Below are positions 1 through 8,670 of a stretch of 64,000 nucleotides of DNA, in pieces (position 1 is the stretch's first letter; each line of letters begins with the position of its first letter). The DNA comes from JAPUEK01 sp963815355 (GTDB taxonomy: Bacteria > Pseudomonadota > Alphaproteobacteria > Rhodobacterales > Rhodobacteraceae): NCBI GenBank assembly GCA_963815355.1, contig CAWFGJ010000018.1:62001-126000 (forward strand), read 5' to 3'. Under the pieces are notes generated by a model. It was given only the letters and a program-made list of their open reading frames with translations. It was not told where the DNA came from and did no database searches. The translations under genes and the position numbers were made by a program.

Positions 1-11
1 AAATCGGTCAT
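1..11 (-). CDS. 5' edge of an unidentified gene leaving the window
   Basis: On the minus strand an ATG at 11-9 follows an AAGGAG ribosome binding site (22-17) by 5 nt and reads Met-Thr-Asp before the window ends. The ribosome site makes a real start likely. Three codons cannot identify the product. The gene would be transcribed divergently from pntA. Confidence 0.5.
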
Positions 12-314
12 CACACTCTCCTTCACGTGGGCAATTTCGCCACGGACTATGCCATTGGTCAATAGGTGCTGCGGCCATGAATTTCAAGCTTGAAGTAAAT
101 TCAAGGGTTGCCTGTCGGGGTTTAACGCGACATCGCACAGGGGAAAGCGGGAAAGATGTGAATTTGATCACGCAATAGCGGTTGCATCCCGGGGCCAGTC
201 AGAGATGATGCGACCGCAGAAAGATGAAGTTCACAGGTAAGAGACCGGAGCGAGGGGCACTGGTCAGGGGTCTTGCCTTCTTTTGGCGTTGCAACTTGAT
301 CTGGGGGAAATTGT
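12..314. promoter_or_regulatory. Divergent intergenic region before pntA, with a 12-bp palindrome
   Basis: This gap holds no convincing gene. At 83-94 there is a perfect palindrome, TTCAAGCTTGAA, flanked by a further GAATTT (79-84) / AAATTC (97-102) pair. It lies between the two divergent starts, where an operator would be expected. No factor can be assigned from sequence alone. Confidence 0.35.
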
Positions 315-1889
315 GTGAAGATCGGGGCTTTGAAAGAGATTTTTGCAGGGGAGAACCGGGTGGCTATGACCCCGGAGTCGGCTCTGCAGTTGGTGAAGCT
401 GGGGCATACGTGCTGCATTGAGGCGGGAGCTGGCCAAAAGGCCGGCTTTTCGGATGCTTTGTACGCGGCGGCGGGTGTGACCGTGTTGCCAGACGCGGCA
501 ACCGTGGTTGCGCAGGCGGATGTCTTGGTGAAGGTCCGCGGACCTGAGGTCGCCGAGGCCGAGGCTTTGCGCGAAGGCCAGACATTGGTTTCCTTTTTCT
601 GGCCCGCGCAGAACGCGGACCTTCTGGAGGTTGTCAAAGCGCGCGGTGCGACCGTCGTGGCGATGGATATGGTGCCACGCATCAGCCGCGCCCAAAAGAT
701 GGACGCCCTGTCGTCGATGGCTAACATCGCGGGCTACCGCGCGGTTATCGAGGCCGGCAACAACTTTGGCCGGTTCTTCACCGGGCAGGTGACGGCAGCG
801 GGAAAAGTGCCGCCCGCCAAAGTTCTGATCGTCGGCGCAGGTGTTGCGGGCCTTGCGGCCATTGGCACATCGACCAGCCTTGGCGCGATTACCCTGGCCT
901 TTGACGTGCGACCGGAAGTGGCCGAGCAGATTGAGTTGATGGGCGCACAGTTCGTCTACCTCGATTTTTCGGAGCAACAGACGGATGGCGCTGCGACGGG
1001 CGGTTATGCAGCCCCGTCGAGCCCGGAGTTCCGCGAAGCGCAATTGAAGAAATTCCGGGAACTGGCACCCGAGATCGATATTGTCATCACCACAGCCCTG
1101 ATCCCCGGTCGGCCCGCGCCAAAGTTGTGGACTGCGGATATGGTCGCGCTGATGAAGCCCGGCTCGGTGATCGTTGACCTTGCGGCCGAACGTGGCGGCA
1201 ACTGCGATCTGACGGTTCCCGATGAGAAAGTCGTGTCTGACAATGGCGTGACGATTGTCGGCTATACGGACTTCCCTAGCCGGATGGCGGCGCAGGCATC
1301 TACACTTTACTCTAATAATATCCGGCACATGATGGCCGATCTTACCCCAAAGAAAGACGGGGTAATCTTTCACAACATGGAAGACGACGTGATCCGGGGG
1401 GCGACCGTCGCCAAGGATCACACCATCACCTTCCCGCCGCCGCCACCGAAGATCGCAGCGATTGCGGCGGCAAAGCCAAAAGAAAAGGCGAAAGAGCTTA
1501 CCTCCGAGCAGAAGCGTGCGGCAGAAATTGCCGCGTTCAAAGCAGCCACGCGGGCGCAGGTGACGCTGCTTGGGGCAGGGACGGCGGTTCTCCTTTTGGC
1601 CGGATACTTCGCGCCGGCCAGCTTTATGAGCCACTTTGTGGTGTTCATGTTGGCCTGTTTCGTCGGATTCCAGGTGATCTGGAACGTCAGCCATAGTCTG
1701 CACACACCGTTAATGGCTGTGACAAATGCTGTTTCAGGCATCATCGTTCTGGGCGCGTTGGCACAGATCGGCTCGTCTTCGGCCATAGTGGTGGTTCTCG
1801 CGTCTCTGTCGGTGCTGATCGCGACGATCAACATTGTCGGCGGTTTCCTCGTCACGCGGCGCATGCTTGCCATGTTCCAAAAATCGTAA
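315..1889 (+). CDS. pntA: NAD(P) transhydrogenase subunit alpha
   Basis: PntA with PntB forms the proton-translocating transhydrogenase of the inner membrane, moving hydride between NADH and NADP+. The 524-aa protein begins with the alanine dehydrogenase/PNT-type domain (start KIGALKE). A Rossmann glycine motif GAGVAGLAAIG lies near residue 175. A proline/alanine/lysine-rich linker around residues 373-410 leads into about four C-terminal membrane helices. Alpha domain I and the membrane part are therefore fused in one chain, unlike species with split PntAA/PntAB. The GTG start is preceded by GGGGGA at 303-308. pntB follows after 15 nt. Confidence 0.95.
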   Translation: MKIGALKEIFAGENRVAMTPESALQLVKLGHTCCIEAGAGQKAGFSDALYAAAGVTVLPDAATVVAQADVLVKVRGPEVAEAEALREGQTLVSFFWPAQNADLLEVVKARGATVVAMDMVPRISRAQKMDALSSMANIAGYRAVIEAGNNFGRFFTGQVTAAGKVPPAKVLIVGAGVAGLAAIGTSTSLGAITLAFDVRPEVAEQIELMGAQFVYLDFSEQQTDGAATGGYAAPSSPEFREAQLKKFRELAPEIDIVITTALIPGRPAPKLWTADMVALMKPGSVIVDLAAERGGNCDLTVPDEKVVSDNGVTIVGYTDFPSRMAAQASTLYSNNIRHMMADLTPKKDGVIFHNMEDDVIRGATVAKDHTITFPPPPPKIAAIAAAKPKEKAKELTSEQKRAAEIAAFKAATRAQVTLLGAGTAVLLLAGYFAPASFMSHFVVFMLACFVGFQVIWNVSHSLHTPLMAVTNAVSGIIVLGALAQIGSSSAIVVVLASLSVLIATINIVGGFLVTRRMLAMFQKS

Positions 1890-1904
1890 GGGCAGGGGAG
1901 CATC

Positions 1905-3419
1905 ATGGATCAACTCTTCGAAATGGGCGCGCATGTAAGCGAGCCGGGCATCGTGATTGCGGCGTATATTGCCGCTGCGGTGTTGTTCATTCTGTGCCTT
2001 GGCGGCTTGTCGGGTCAGGAAAGCGCTAAGCGCGCGGTGTGGTACGGGATCGCAGGCATGGCCTTGGCTGTGGCGGCGGCGGTATTCTCGCCAGGGACCG
2101 GGCATCTGTGGATCATTGCCGTAATGCTGGTGGTCGGGGCCGCAATTGGCACGGTGCTGGCCAAACGGGTGCAGATGACAGAGATGCCGCAGCTTGTGGC
2201 GGCGTTGCACAGCTTTGTGGGCCTTGCGGCCGTGTTCATCGGCTTTAACACCCACTTTGAGCTCAGCGATCTTGCGGGCCTGCTTGCGGCGCTGTCTGAC
2301 CCCGCAAAGCTGATGGCTGCAGGGCCGGAGCTTTTGGCGCAGGCTGAAAACCTTTCCGGGTTTGCGCTGAAACTGGCCCAGAAGACGCCTCTGGAACTCT
2401 CCATCCTGCGGGTTGAAACGTTCCTTGGCGTGTTCATCGGCGCCGTCACCTTCACAGGTTCGGTTGTCGCGTTCGGGAAACTGGCGGGCAAGGTCGATGG
2501 CAAGGCAAAGAAGCTCCCCGGCGGCCATTTGCTTAACGCAACGGCGGCGATCCTGTCGGTCGTAATGCTGGTGCTTTATGTGCAGACAGCGTCCTTCTGG
2601 GCGCTTGGGGCCATGACGTTGCTGGCGTTCTTTATCGGCTATCACCTGATCATGGGCATCGGTGGGGCTGACATGCCCGTCGTGGTGTCGATGCTTAACA
2701 GCTATTCCGGCTGGGCGGCGTCAGCCATCGGCTTCTCTTTGGGCAACGATCTGCTGATTGTCACGGGGGCGCTGGTTGGCTCGTCAGGGGCAATCCTGAG
2801 CTATATCATGTGCAAAGCGATGAACCGGTCGTTTATATCGGTGATCCTCGGCGGTTTCGGTGGCACCAGCGGGCCGGCCATGGAAGTTACCGGTGAGCAG
2901 ATTGCGATTGATGCCGAAGGCGTGGCCGCAGCCCTGAACGATGCGGATTCGGTCATCATCATTCCGGGTTACGGGATGGCAGTGGCGCAGGCGCAGCAAT
3001 CGGTCAGCGAGTTGACGCGCAAGTTGCGCGCCAAAGGCAAAACCGTCCGCTTTGCGATCCACCCGGTGGCTGGTCGTCTGCCGGGGCACATGAACGTGCT
3101 GTTGGCCGAGGCGCGGGTGCCCTATGATATCGTGCTGGAGATGGACGAGATAAACGAGGATTTCCCAACGACTGACGTCGCCATCGTTATCGGTTCCAAC
3201 GACATCGTAAACCCCGCTGCGCAAGAAGACCCCAACAGCCCGATTGCCGGTATGCCGGTGTTGGAATGCTGGAAAGCCAAGCAGGTGTTCGTTTCCAAGC
3301 GGGGCCAAGGCACGGGGTATTCCGGCATTGAGAACCCGCTTTTCTATAAAGAGAACACGCGGATGTTCTACGGCGACGCGAAGAAGTCTCTGGATGCGTT
3401 GTTGCCCTTGATCGACTAA
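1905..3419 (+). CDS. pntB: NAD(P) transhydrogenase subunit beta
   Basis: This is the beta subunit, with N-terminal membrane helices that carry the proton path and a C-terminal NADP(H)-binding domain III. Domain III shows GYGMAVAQAQ, the conserved VAGRLPGHMNVLL and the nucleotide loop GSNDIVNPAA. The protein is 504 aa, longer than the roughly 460 aa usual in the family. The extra length is an Ala/Leu/Glu-rich segment at about residues 121-146, between two membrane helices. The ATG follows AGGGGAG. A strong terminator lies about 50 nt downstream, so pntA-pntB is probably a two-gene operon. Confidence 0.95.
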   Translation: MDQLFEMGAHVSEPGIVIAAYIAAAVLFILCLGGLSGQESAKRAVWYGIAGMALAVAAAVFSPGTGHLWIIAVMLVVGAAIGTVLAKRVQMTEMPQLVAALHSFVGLAAVFIGFNTHFELSDLAGLLAALSDPAKLMAAGPELLAQAENLSGFALKLAQKTPLELSILRVETFLGVFIGAVTFTGSVVAFGKLAGKVDGKAKKLPGGHLLNATAAILSVVMLVLYVQTASFWALGAMTLLAFFIGYHLIMGIGGADMPVVVSMLNSYSGWAASAIGFSLGNDLLIVTGALVGSSGAILSYIMCKAMNRSFISVILGGFGGTSGPAMEVTGEQIAIDAEGVAAALNDADSVIIIPGYGMAVAQAQQSVSELTRKLRAKGKTVRFAIHPVAGRLPGHMNVLLAEARVPYDIVLEMDEINEDFPTTDVAIVIGSNDIVNPAAQEDPNSPIAGMPVLECWKAKQVFVSKRGQGTGYSGIENPLFYKENTRMFYGDAKKSLDALLPLID

Positions 3420-3471
3420 GGCGCGATCCCGGGCTTGCGGGGCTAGTGCAAGACCAAGAGAGACTGACTTA

Positions 3472-3502
3472 CCCCCGGTGGCAACACCGGGGGTTTGTTT
3501 TT
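3472..3502 (+). terminator. Rho-independent terminator of pntAB
   Basis: A perfect 9-bp stem, CCCCCGGTG (3472-3480) and CACCGGGGG (3485-3493), with loop GCAA is followed by TTTGTTTTT. It lies 53 nt after the pntB stop. Confidence 0.9.
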
Positions 3503-3584
3503 CTGCAACAGGGAGGCTGCATACCCCGGTATGCCCGCAAATTGCTGGAAAGACGTGGTTTTCCTTGCCCTAACTGCCGAAACG

Positions 3585-4886
3585 ATGCCAAGGCCTAACA
3601 TGTCCCAGATACCAGACCACCCACAGCGCTACGCAACTGTGAATGAGCTACACGCCCGACCGTTCCCGACATTGACTGCGCCCTGCATGGCCGCCTATGT
3701 GGCAATAAAAGAGCCAGTAGAGGCCGCAAATCGGGATCGTGCTCTGGACCGGGCACATCTGTTGGCGCTGCTTGACCGGCACGCCTCGGCGCATCCACAG
3801 CCCGAGGCGACGCATTTTTCGGGGCCGATCGGGCGATCGGATCTGAAATGGGAAAGCCATACGGAGTTTGTGACCTATTCGGCCTTTACCCCCGGCGTGT
3901 CGCCGCGCCCGTTTGACGCGGCCGAAGCCAAGGTCTTTCCGCCCGAATGGCTGGCCGCAGCGCCGGGCAAGTGTCTGACTTCGCTCTTGATCCGCGTCGA
4001 GGTAATGCCTGACGATCAGGCACAGATGCTGCAATCACTGGAAGACTGGTTTGTGCCGGAAAGCCTTGCGCTGTCCAGCGTGGTTGACGGTGCCGCGGTC
4101 GTGGCGGGTGATTTCCGAATTGACCCAGCCGGCCATATGCGGTTCGCAGTGTTTGTGCGCCCCGGCACAGGCGCGCGCCGCATCGGCCGGATCGTGCAGC
4201 GTCTCTGCGAGATTGAGACGTATCGCGCGATGTCGATGCTTGGCCTTATCCGGGTGCGCCAGCTTTCTGCGCGGCTGAATGAATTGGACCCGCAGCTTTC
4301 CACGTTGATTTCGGGCCTCGACAACAGTCAGGGCGGCACCTCTGAAGCCGCACTTCACCGGCTTTTGACAATCTCGGCGGAATTGGAAAGCCTGTCAGTC
4401 CAGTTTTCATTCCGGTTTGGCGCGACCGCAGCCTATGAGACGATCACCAATCAGCGCATCGCAAGCCTGCGAGAAGAGCGGACCAGTGGCCGCCAAACTT
4501 TCGCGGAATTCATGATGCGCCGCTATGATCCTGCGATGCGCACCGTGAAGTCCGCCGAGGCGCGGTTGGCAGCAATGGCCGAGCGGGCGCAGCGGGCGGC
4601 TGAACTGCTACGCACACGTGTTGATGTTGAACGTTCGGCCCAAAACCAGAAGCTTTTGGAAAGTATGGACAAACGGGCAGATCTGCAACTGCGGCTTCAA
4701 CGGACTGTCGAAGGGCTCTCGACGGTTGCGATCAGCTATTATGCGGTTAATCTCGCGGCCTATGCGCTTGGCCCTTTGGCGCATCCCTTGCATCTGGACC
4801 ATGCCGGATTGATGGCGTTGCTGACCCCGGTCGTGCTGCTGGGCGTTTGGTTCATGGTGCGCCGCATTCGCCACCACCTGGGCTGA
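3585..4886 (+). CDS. DUF3422-type membrane-anchored protein
   Basis: This looks like the DUF3422 family of uncharacterised alphaproteobacterial and betaproteobacterial proteins. The N-terminus has the typical YATVNELHARPFP signature. The middle is soluble and partly helical (repeated ELES/RAQRAAELL segments, coiled-coil-like at about residues 250-390). The C-terminus carries two hydrophobic segments separated by a short loop and ends in basic RRIRHH, so it is anchored in the membrane with a large soluble part. The open frame extends back to a TTG at 3495, but that lies inside the pntAB terminator. ATG 3585 or ATG 3600 is therefore the likely start; 3585 is used here (433 aa). Function is unknown. 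Confidence 0.8.
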   Translation: MPRPNMSQIPDHPQRYATVNELHARPFPTLTAPCMAAYVAIKEPVEAANRDRALDRAHLLALLDRHASAHPQPEATHFSGPIGRSDLKWESHTEFVTYSAFTPGVSPRPFDAAEAKVFPPEWLAAAPGKCLTSLLIRVEVMPDDQAQMLQSLEDWFVPESLALSSVVDGAAVVAGDFRIDPAGHMRFAVFVRPGTGARRIGRIVQRLCEIETYRAMSMLGLIRVRQLSARLNELDPQLSTLISGLDNSQGGTSEAALHRLLTISAELESLSVQFSFRFGATAAYETITNQRIASLREERTSGRQTFAEFMMRRYDPAMRTVKSAEARLAAMAERAQRAAELLRTRVDVERSAQNQKLLESMDKRADLQLRLQRTVEGLSTVAISYYAVNLAAYALGPLAHPLHLDHAGLMALLTPVVLLGVWFMVRRIRHHLG

Positions 4887-4903
4887 GCCCCACCTAAAAC
4901 GCG

Positions 4904-4927
4904 TGCGGGAGCCGGGCGGCCCCCGCA
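4904..4927. terminator. Weak hairpin between convergent genes
   Basis: Arms TGCGGG (4904-4909) and CCCGCA (4922-4927) enclose a GC-rich 12-nt loop, in the 54-nt gap between the DUF3422 gene and the transporter operon. On the minus strand the hairpin is followed by GCGTTTTAGG, so it may end the transporter transcript. There is no full T-tract on either strand. Confidence 0.35.
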
Positions 4928-4940
4928 TGTCTTGGGTTAC

Positions 4941-5873
4941 TCACCGACCGCGAATGCGGGGGTCGAGTGCGTCGCGCAGCCCGTCGCCAATATAGTTCAC
5001 CGAGAGAACCGTTAGCGATATGGCCAAGCCGGGGTAAAGAACCCGCGCCGGATAGAGCTGCATATACTCTACCCCATCATACAAGAGCCGACCCCAGGTC
5101 GGGAAGTCCGGCGGGAAACCGAGCCCCAGAAAGGACAGGACGGACTCTGTGATGATCGCGCCGGCAATGCCGAGTGTCGCGGCAACCATGACAGAGGACA
5201 CCACGTTCGGCAGGATATGGCGGATGATGATCCGCCGTGACGGGGTGCCGATGGATCGGGCAGCCAACACAAACTCGCGCTCTTTTACGGCGAGCACCTG
5301 ACCGCGCACAATGCGGGCGGCGTGCATCCAACTGGTCATCCCGATGGCAAAGACGATCAGCAGAAAGGTCCCTGCTTCCGGCCCAAGTGTGCGGGCCAGC
5401 GCGTCCCGGAACAGCATCACCATGACCAGCAGCAGCGGCAGCAAGGGCAGCGCCAGAAAGAGATCTGTCAGGCGCATCAGTGGACCGTCTAGCCGTTTGA
5501 AGTAGCCCGACAACACGCCCACCAAAGTGCCGATCGTCATGGAGATAAACATCGCGACCATGCCAACGGCAAGCGACACCTTCCCCCCGGACATTAGCCG
5601 GGCGAGCATGTCGCGTGCGAGTTGATCGGTGCCAAGCGGGTGATCCCAGCTTGGCCCCTTGTTGCGGGCTTTGATCATTGCAGCGGCGTCTGGGTTCACG
5701 GCTGAGCCGTCCACTTTCCAGATCCAAGGCCCGATCACCACAAAGCTGATCAGCAAGACCAGCACGATCAGCCCAGCCATGGCCCCTTTATGCGTGCGGA
5801 ACTGGTCCCAGACATCGCGCTGAAGGCTGCGGGGGGCCTGTAGGCCCGCGTCTTTAAAAGCGGTGTCAGTCAT
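4941..5873 (-). CDS. Peptide ABC transporter permease (OppC/DppC type)
   Basis: This is the second inner-membrane permease of a dipeptide/oligopeptide importer. The protein (310 aa) has an N-terminal cytoplasmic leader, a first helix near residue 40, the OppC-type segment HPLGTDQLARDMLARL, and the permease EAA-loop region around AARSIGTPSRRIIIRHILPN. It ends DGLRDALDPRIRGR, as these permeases do. The ORF can be extended upstream, but the start at 5873 overlaps the stop of the preceding permease by 8 nt (ATGACTGA) and fits the family, indicating translational coupling. It is the last gene of the five-gene operon. Confidence 0.9.
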   Translation of the reverse strand: MTDTAFKDAGLQAPRSLQRDVWDQFRTHKGAMAGLIVLVLLISFVVIGPWIWKVDGSAVNPDAAAMIKARNKGPSWDHPLGTDQLARDMLARLMSGGKVSLAVGMVAMFISMTIGTLVGVLSGYFKRLDGPLMRLTDLFLALPLLPLLLVMVMLFRDALARTLGPEAGTFLLIVFAIGMTSWMHAARIVRGQVLAVKEREFVLAARSIGTPSRRIIIRHILPNVVSSVMVAATLGIAGAIITESVLSFLGLGFPPDFPTWGRLLYDGVEYMQLYPARVLYPGLAISLTVLSVNYIGDGLRDALDPRIRGR

Positions 5874-6873
5874 AACGGATCCTCGGATCAAGGAAGCCAT
5901 AAAGCACATCGGCGATCAGGTTGAAAAGCACGATCAGTGTGGCAAAGATGAAGGTCAGGGTTTGGACCATGGGCAGGTCATTGCCGTGGATCGCGCCGAT
6001 CAGGGCAGCACCAATGCCATTCACCTTGAACACCTGTTCGGTGATGATTGCGCCGCCAAAAATCGTCGGCATTCCAAGGGCGATGATGGTCACAACGGGG
6101 ATCAGCGAATTACGCAGGACGTGCTTCAGAACCACGGTCCGCTCTGTCATGCCCTTGGCCCGCGCGGTGCGCACATAATCCTGGCTTAGGTTTTCGAGCA
6201 TGGACGAGCGGGTGTAACGGCTGATCTCGGCGGCGTTGAACAGGGCCAGAACGGTGACCGGAAGGGTCATCTGGTAGACCTGTTTCCAGAAACTGCCCCA
6301 GTCGACCACCTTGAGTGTCGTGTCGTAGATGGACGGGAACCAGCCGAGGTTCACAGAGAAAATCACGATCAGCAATACGCCGGTGAAGAACGTCGGAACC
6401 GAGTAGCCGATCATGGCAATAAAGGTGCCCAACTGGTCGAACCATGAGTATTGGCGGTAGGCAGAATAGATGCCAATCGGCAAGGCGATCAGAATCCCGA
6501 TCACATAGGCAGACCCGATCACCGTCAGCGTTTGCGGAATCCGCTGGCCGATGGTCGTGAACACCGGGCCGCGCGACTGATACGAGATGATACGCTGCAT
6601 GCCTTCAGAGTAATGCGTTCCAAAAAAGGAATCCCACGCGACAAGGGGCTCAACCACAAAAAACTGTTTGAGCCAAAGTACATAGCGGATCCAAACTGGT
6701 TGGTTCACACCCATTGCTTCCAAGATCTTTGCTTTGACCTCGGGTGGGACGGTCAAGGGAATCTCGGAGGCCGGAGAACCCGGCGCGAGATCCACCAAAA
6801 GGAAGATCACAAGGCTGATAAGTAAAAGCGTCGGGATGGCCAAAAGGAGCCGACGCAGCGTGTAGGTAAGCAT
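5866..6873 (-). CDS. Peptide ABC transporter permease (OppB/DppB type)
   Basis: This is the first permease of the importer (335 aa). The N-terminus MLTYTLRRLLLAIPTLLLIS is typical of OppB/DppB, followed by the periplasmic segment with LAPGSPASE. The EAA-loop region ARAKGMTERTVVLKHVLRNS contacts the ATPases, and the C-terminus is FLDPRIRYD. Six membrane segments can be read. A stable hairpin lies between this gene and the upstream binding-protein gene, which may lower permease expression relative to the binding protein. Confidence 0.9.
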   Translation of the reverse strand: MLTYTLRRLLLAIPTLLLISLVIFLLVDLAPGSPASEIPLTVPPEVKAKILEAMGVNQPVWIRYVLWLKQFFVVEPLVAWDSFFGTHYSEGMQRIISYQSRGPVFTTIGQRIPQTLTVIGSAYVIGILIALPIGIYSAYRQYSWFDQLGTFIAMIGYSVPTFFTGVLLIVIFSVNLGWFPSIYDTTLKVVDWGSFWKQVYQMTLPVTVLALFNAAEISRYTRSSMLENLSQDYVRTARAKGMTERTVVLKHVLRNSLIPVVTIIALGMPTIFGGAIITEQVFKVNGIGAALIGAIHGNDLPMVQTLTFIFATLIVLFNLIADVLYGFLDPRIRYD

Positions 6874-6927
6874 GTGCGGGTGCCTCGGATCAGCCGTCGT
6901 TGCGGACAGGCAGTCTTGGGAAAAGGT

Positions 6928-6954
6928 GCAGGATGGGCAAAACGCCCATCCTGC
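6928..6954 (-). terminator. Intercistronic stem-loop inside the transporter operon
   Basis: An 11-bp perfect stem (6928-6938 with 6944-6954) closes a 5-nt loop between the binding-protein gene and the first permease gene. Read on the minus strand it is followed by ACCTTTTCCC, a weak T-rich tail. It resembles the partial terminators or RNA-stabilising hairpins that follow binding-protein genes in many ABC operons and let the periplasmic protein be made in excess. Confidence 0.65.
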
Positions 6955-6966
6955 CGGGTCAAACCC

Positions 6967-8670
6967 TTACTTCACGCGGAACCAGTCCTGAGCATTCCAA
7001 AGCTCGGTGTCCCAGGTGTTCAACACAACGCCGCCAAGCGTGTTGGACGTTGCCGACAAGCGACCCCGATCCACCAGCGGCACGACAACGAAGCTGTCTT
7101 TGGTCAGCATGTCGTTCATCTTCTTGGCCAATTCGCCGCGTTTCGCCATATCAGCGGTGGTCGCAAGTTCAGCCACAAGCGCGTCATAGGCCGGATCGCA
7201 GAAGCGGTTGATGTTTTCACCCTGCCACTGGTTGTCCGGGCCCGGGATCTTGTTGCAAAGATACTGGGCAAGGTAGGGCTCAGGATCGGTGCCGTCGAAG
7301 TTGTTGGCGTACATTTCTACGTCGGCATAGAACTTTTGGAAGGTGTCGGGCGAACCCGCATCCCCGCCGAAGAACACCGAGGCGTCGATGTTTTTCAGTT
7401 CCACTTCCACGCCGATTTCGTTCCACCAGCCCTTGATCAGCGCTTGGAAGTCCTGACGAACCGGGTTGGTAGAGCTTTGGTACAGAACGTGCAACTTCTT
7501 GCCGTCCTTGTCGCGGATTCCGTCGCCGTCGCTGTCGGTCCAACCAGCGCCTTCCAGAAGCGCCTTAGCGCCATCCAGATCTTGCGGGATACAGCCGGTG
7601 TTGTCCGAGGCGAACATTTCCGGAGCGGGGACGAGGTTACAGGTCGGGCGACCTGCGGTGCCATAGCCGACTTCCACCAGCGTTTGGCGGTCGATTGCCA
7701 TCGACAGTGCCTTGCGCACGTTGATGTCGGAGAGGATCGGGTGCGGGTGTTTGACGGTCGAACGCTCGCCTTCTGCAAGGCCTGCATCCGGGTCGGTCAT
7801 GTTCATCTCGATACGCTCAACCAGCGTGCCGAAGCCGTTGACGAACACGCCCTTGCCGCCGGCTGCCATTGCGGTCTGCTGCTCGGGGTTGATCTGTGTG
7901 TTCCAAGCGTAGTCAAACTCGCCGGTTTCCATAACGGCGCGCGCGGCAGCCTGTGCGTCGCCGCCGCCCTTGAGTGTCATGGTCGCGAAAGCGGGCTTTG
8001 CCGGATCACGGTAGTTTGGGTTGGCTTCAAAGCTGATCACGTCGTTGGTCTTGAACTCGGTGACTTTGAACGGGCCAGTGCCGATCGGCATAAAGTTCTG
8101 ATCGGTACAGGTCGAGGCCGCTGCGCCAAGGCAATTGGCGAACTGTGCGGCCTGCAGCAACGGAGACGTGCCGCCGACGAAGGCCTGATAGGGGTTCGGC
8201 TTGGGGCCGGTGAAGGTGATCTTCACGGTCAGATCATCGGGAGTCTCGATCGAAGCGATGCCTTCATAACGAGCGGCCTGCGCGCAGCCACCTTCGGGGT
8301 GGGTGCAATATTCGTAGGTGAATTTAGCGTCTGCTGCGGTCACCGGGGTGCCGTCGGACCACAACAGGCCCGGCTTCAGTTTCCAGGTGATCGAGGTCAG
8401 GTCTGCCGAGACGCCGCCGTTTTCAACCGTGGGAACCGACTCTGCAAGACGGGCGATCACTTCGCCCTTTTCGTTGAAGCCGCCGAGGCCTTCGAGGACC
8501 AGCGAAGATGCTTCCACGTCCTTGGTGCCGGACGACAGATAGGGGTTCAGGGTGGAGGGCGCTTGCCAATAAAGCACATTGACATGACCATCTGCACCAC
8601 GCTCGGCGTGGGCAGCGGGGGCCAGCGCAAAAGCTGCGGCGGCGCCCAAAAGGGCTGTTCTCAATTTCAT
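6967..8670 (-). CDS. Peptide ABC transporter substrate-binding protein (SBP family 5)
   Basis: This is the periplasmic binding protein of the importer. The N-terminus is a clear Sec signal peptide (MKLRTALLGAAAAFALAPAAHA, cleavage after AHA). The mature part has the family-5 layout: NVLYWQAPSTLNPYLSSG, WKLKPGLLWSDGTPVTAAD, and VRKALSMAIDRQTLVEVGYG. The reading frame extends to 8835, but 8670 is the start: GGAG lies 6-9 nt upstream and the ATG overlaps the stop of the ATPase gene (ATGA). The protein is 567 aa. The ligand cannot be deduced; peptides or peptide-like compounds are likely. Its position after the two ATPases rather than first is uncommon. Confidence 0.9.
   Translation of the reverse strand: MKLRTALLGAAAAFALAPAAHAERGADGHVNVLYWQAPSTLNPYLSSGTKDVEASSLVLEGLGGFNEKGEVIARLAESVPTVENGGVSADLTSITWKLKPGLLWSDGTPVTAADAKFTYEYCTHPEGGCAQAARYEGIASIETPDDLTVKITFTGPKPNPYQAFVGGTSPLLQAAQFANCLGAAASTCTDQNFMPIGTGPFKVTEFKTNDVISFEANPNYRDPAKPAFATMTLKGGGDAQAAARAVMETGEFDYAWNTQINPEQQTAMAAGGKGVFVNGFGTLVERIEMNMTDPDAGLAEGERSTVKHPHPILSDINVRKALSMAIDRQTLVEVGYGTAGRPTCNLVPAPEMFASDNTGCIPQDLDGAKALLEGAGWTDSDGDGIRDKDGKKLHVLYQSSTNPVRQDFQALIKGWWNEIGVEVELKNIDASVFFGGDAGSPDTFQKFYADVEMYANNFDGTDPEPYLAQYLCNKIPGPDNQWQGENINRFCDPAYDALVAELATTADMAKRGELAKKMNDMLTKDSFVVVPLVDRGRLSATSNTLGGVVLNTWDTELWNAQDWFRVK

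Noticed and set aside
264..1703. Long open frame on the minus strand through pntA
   Set aside because: It mirrors pntA codon structure, has Arg/His-rich composition and no family features; an antisense shadow.
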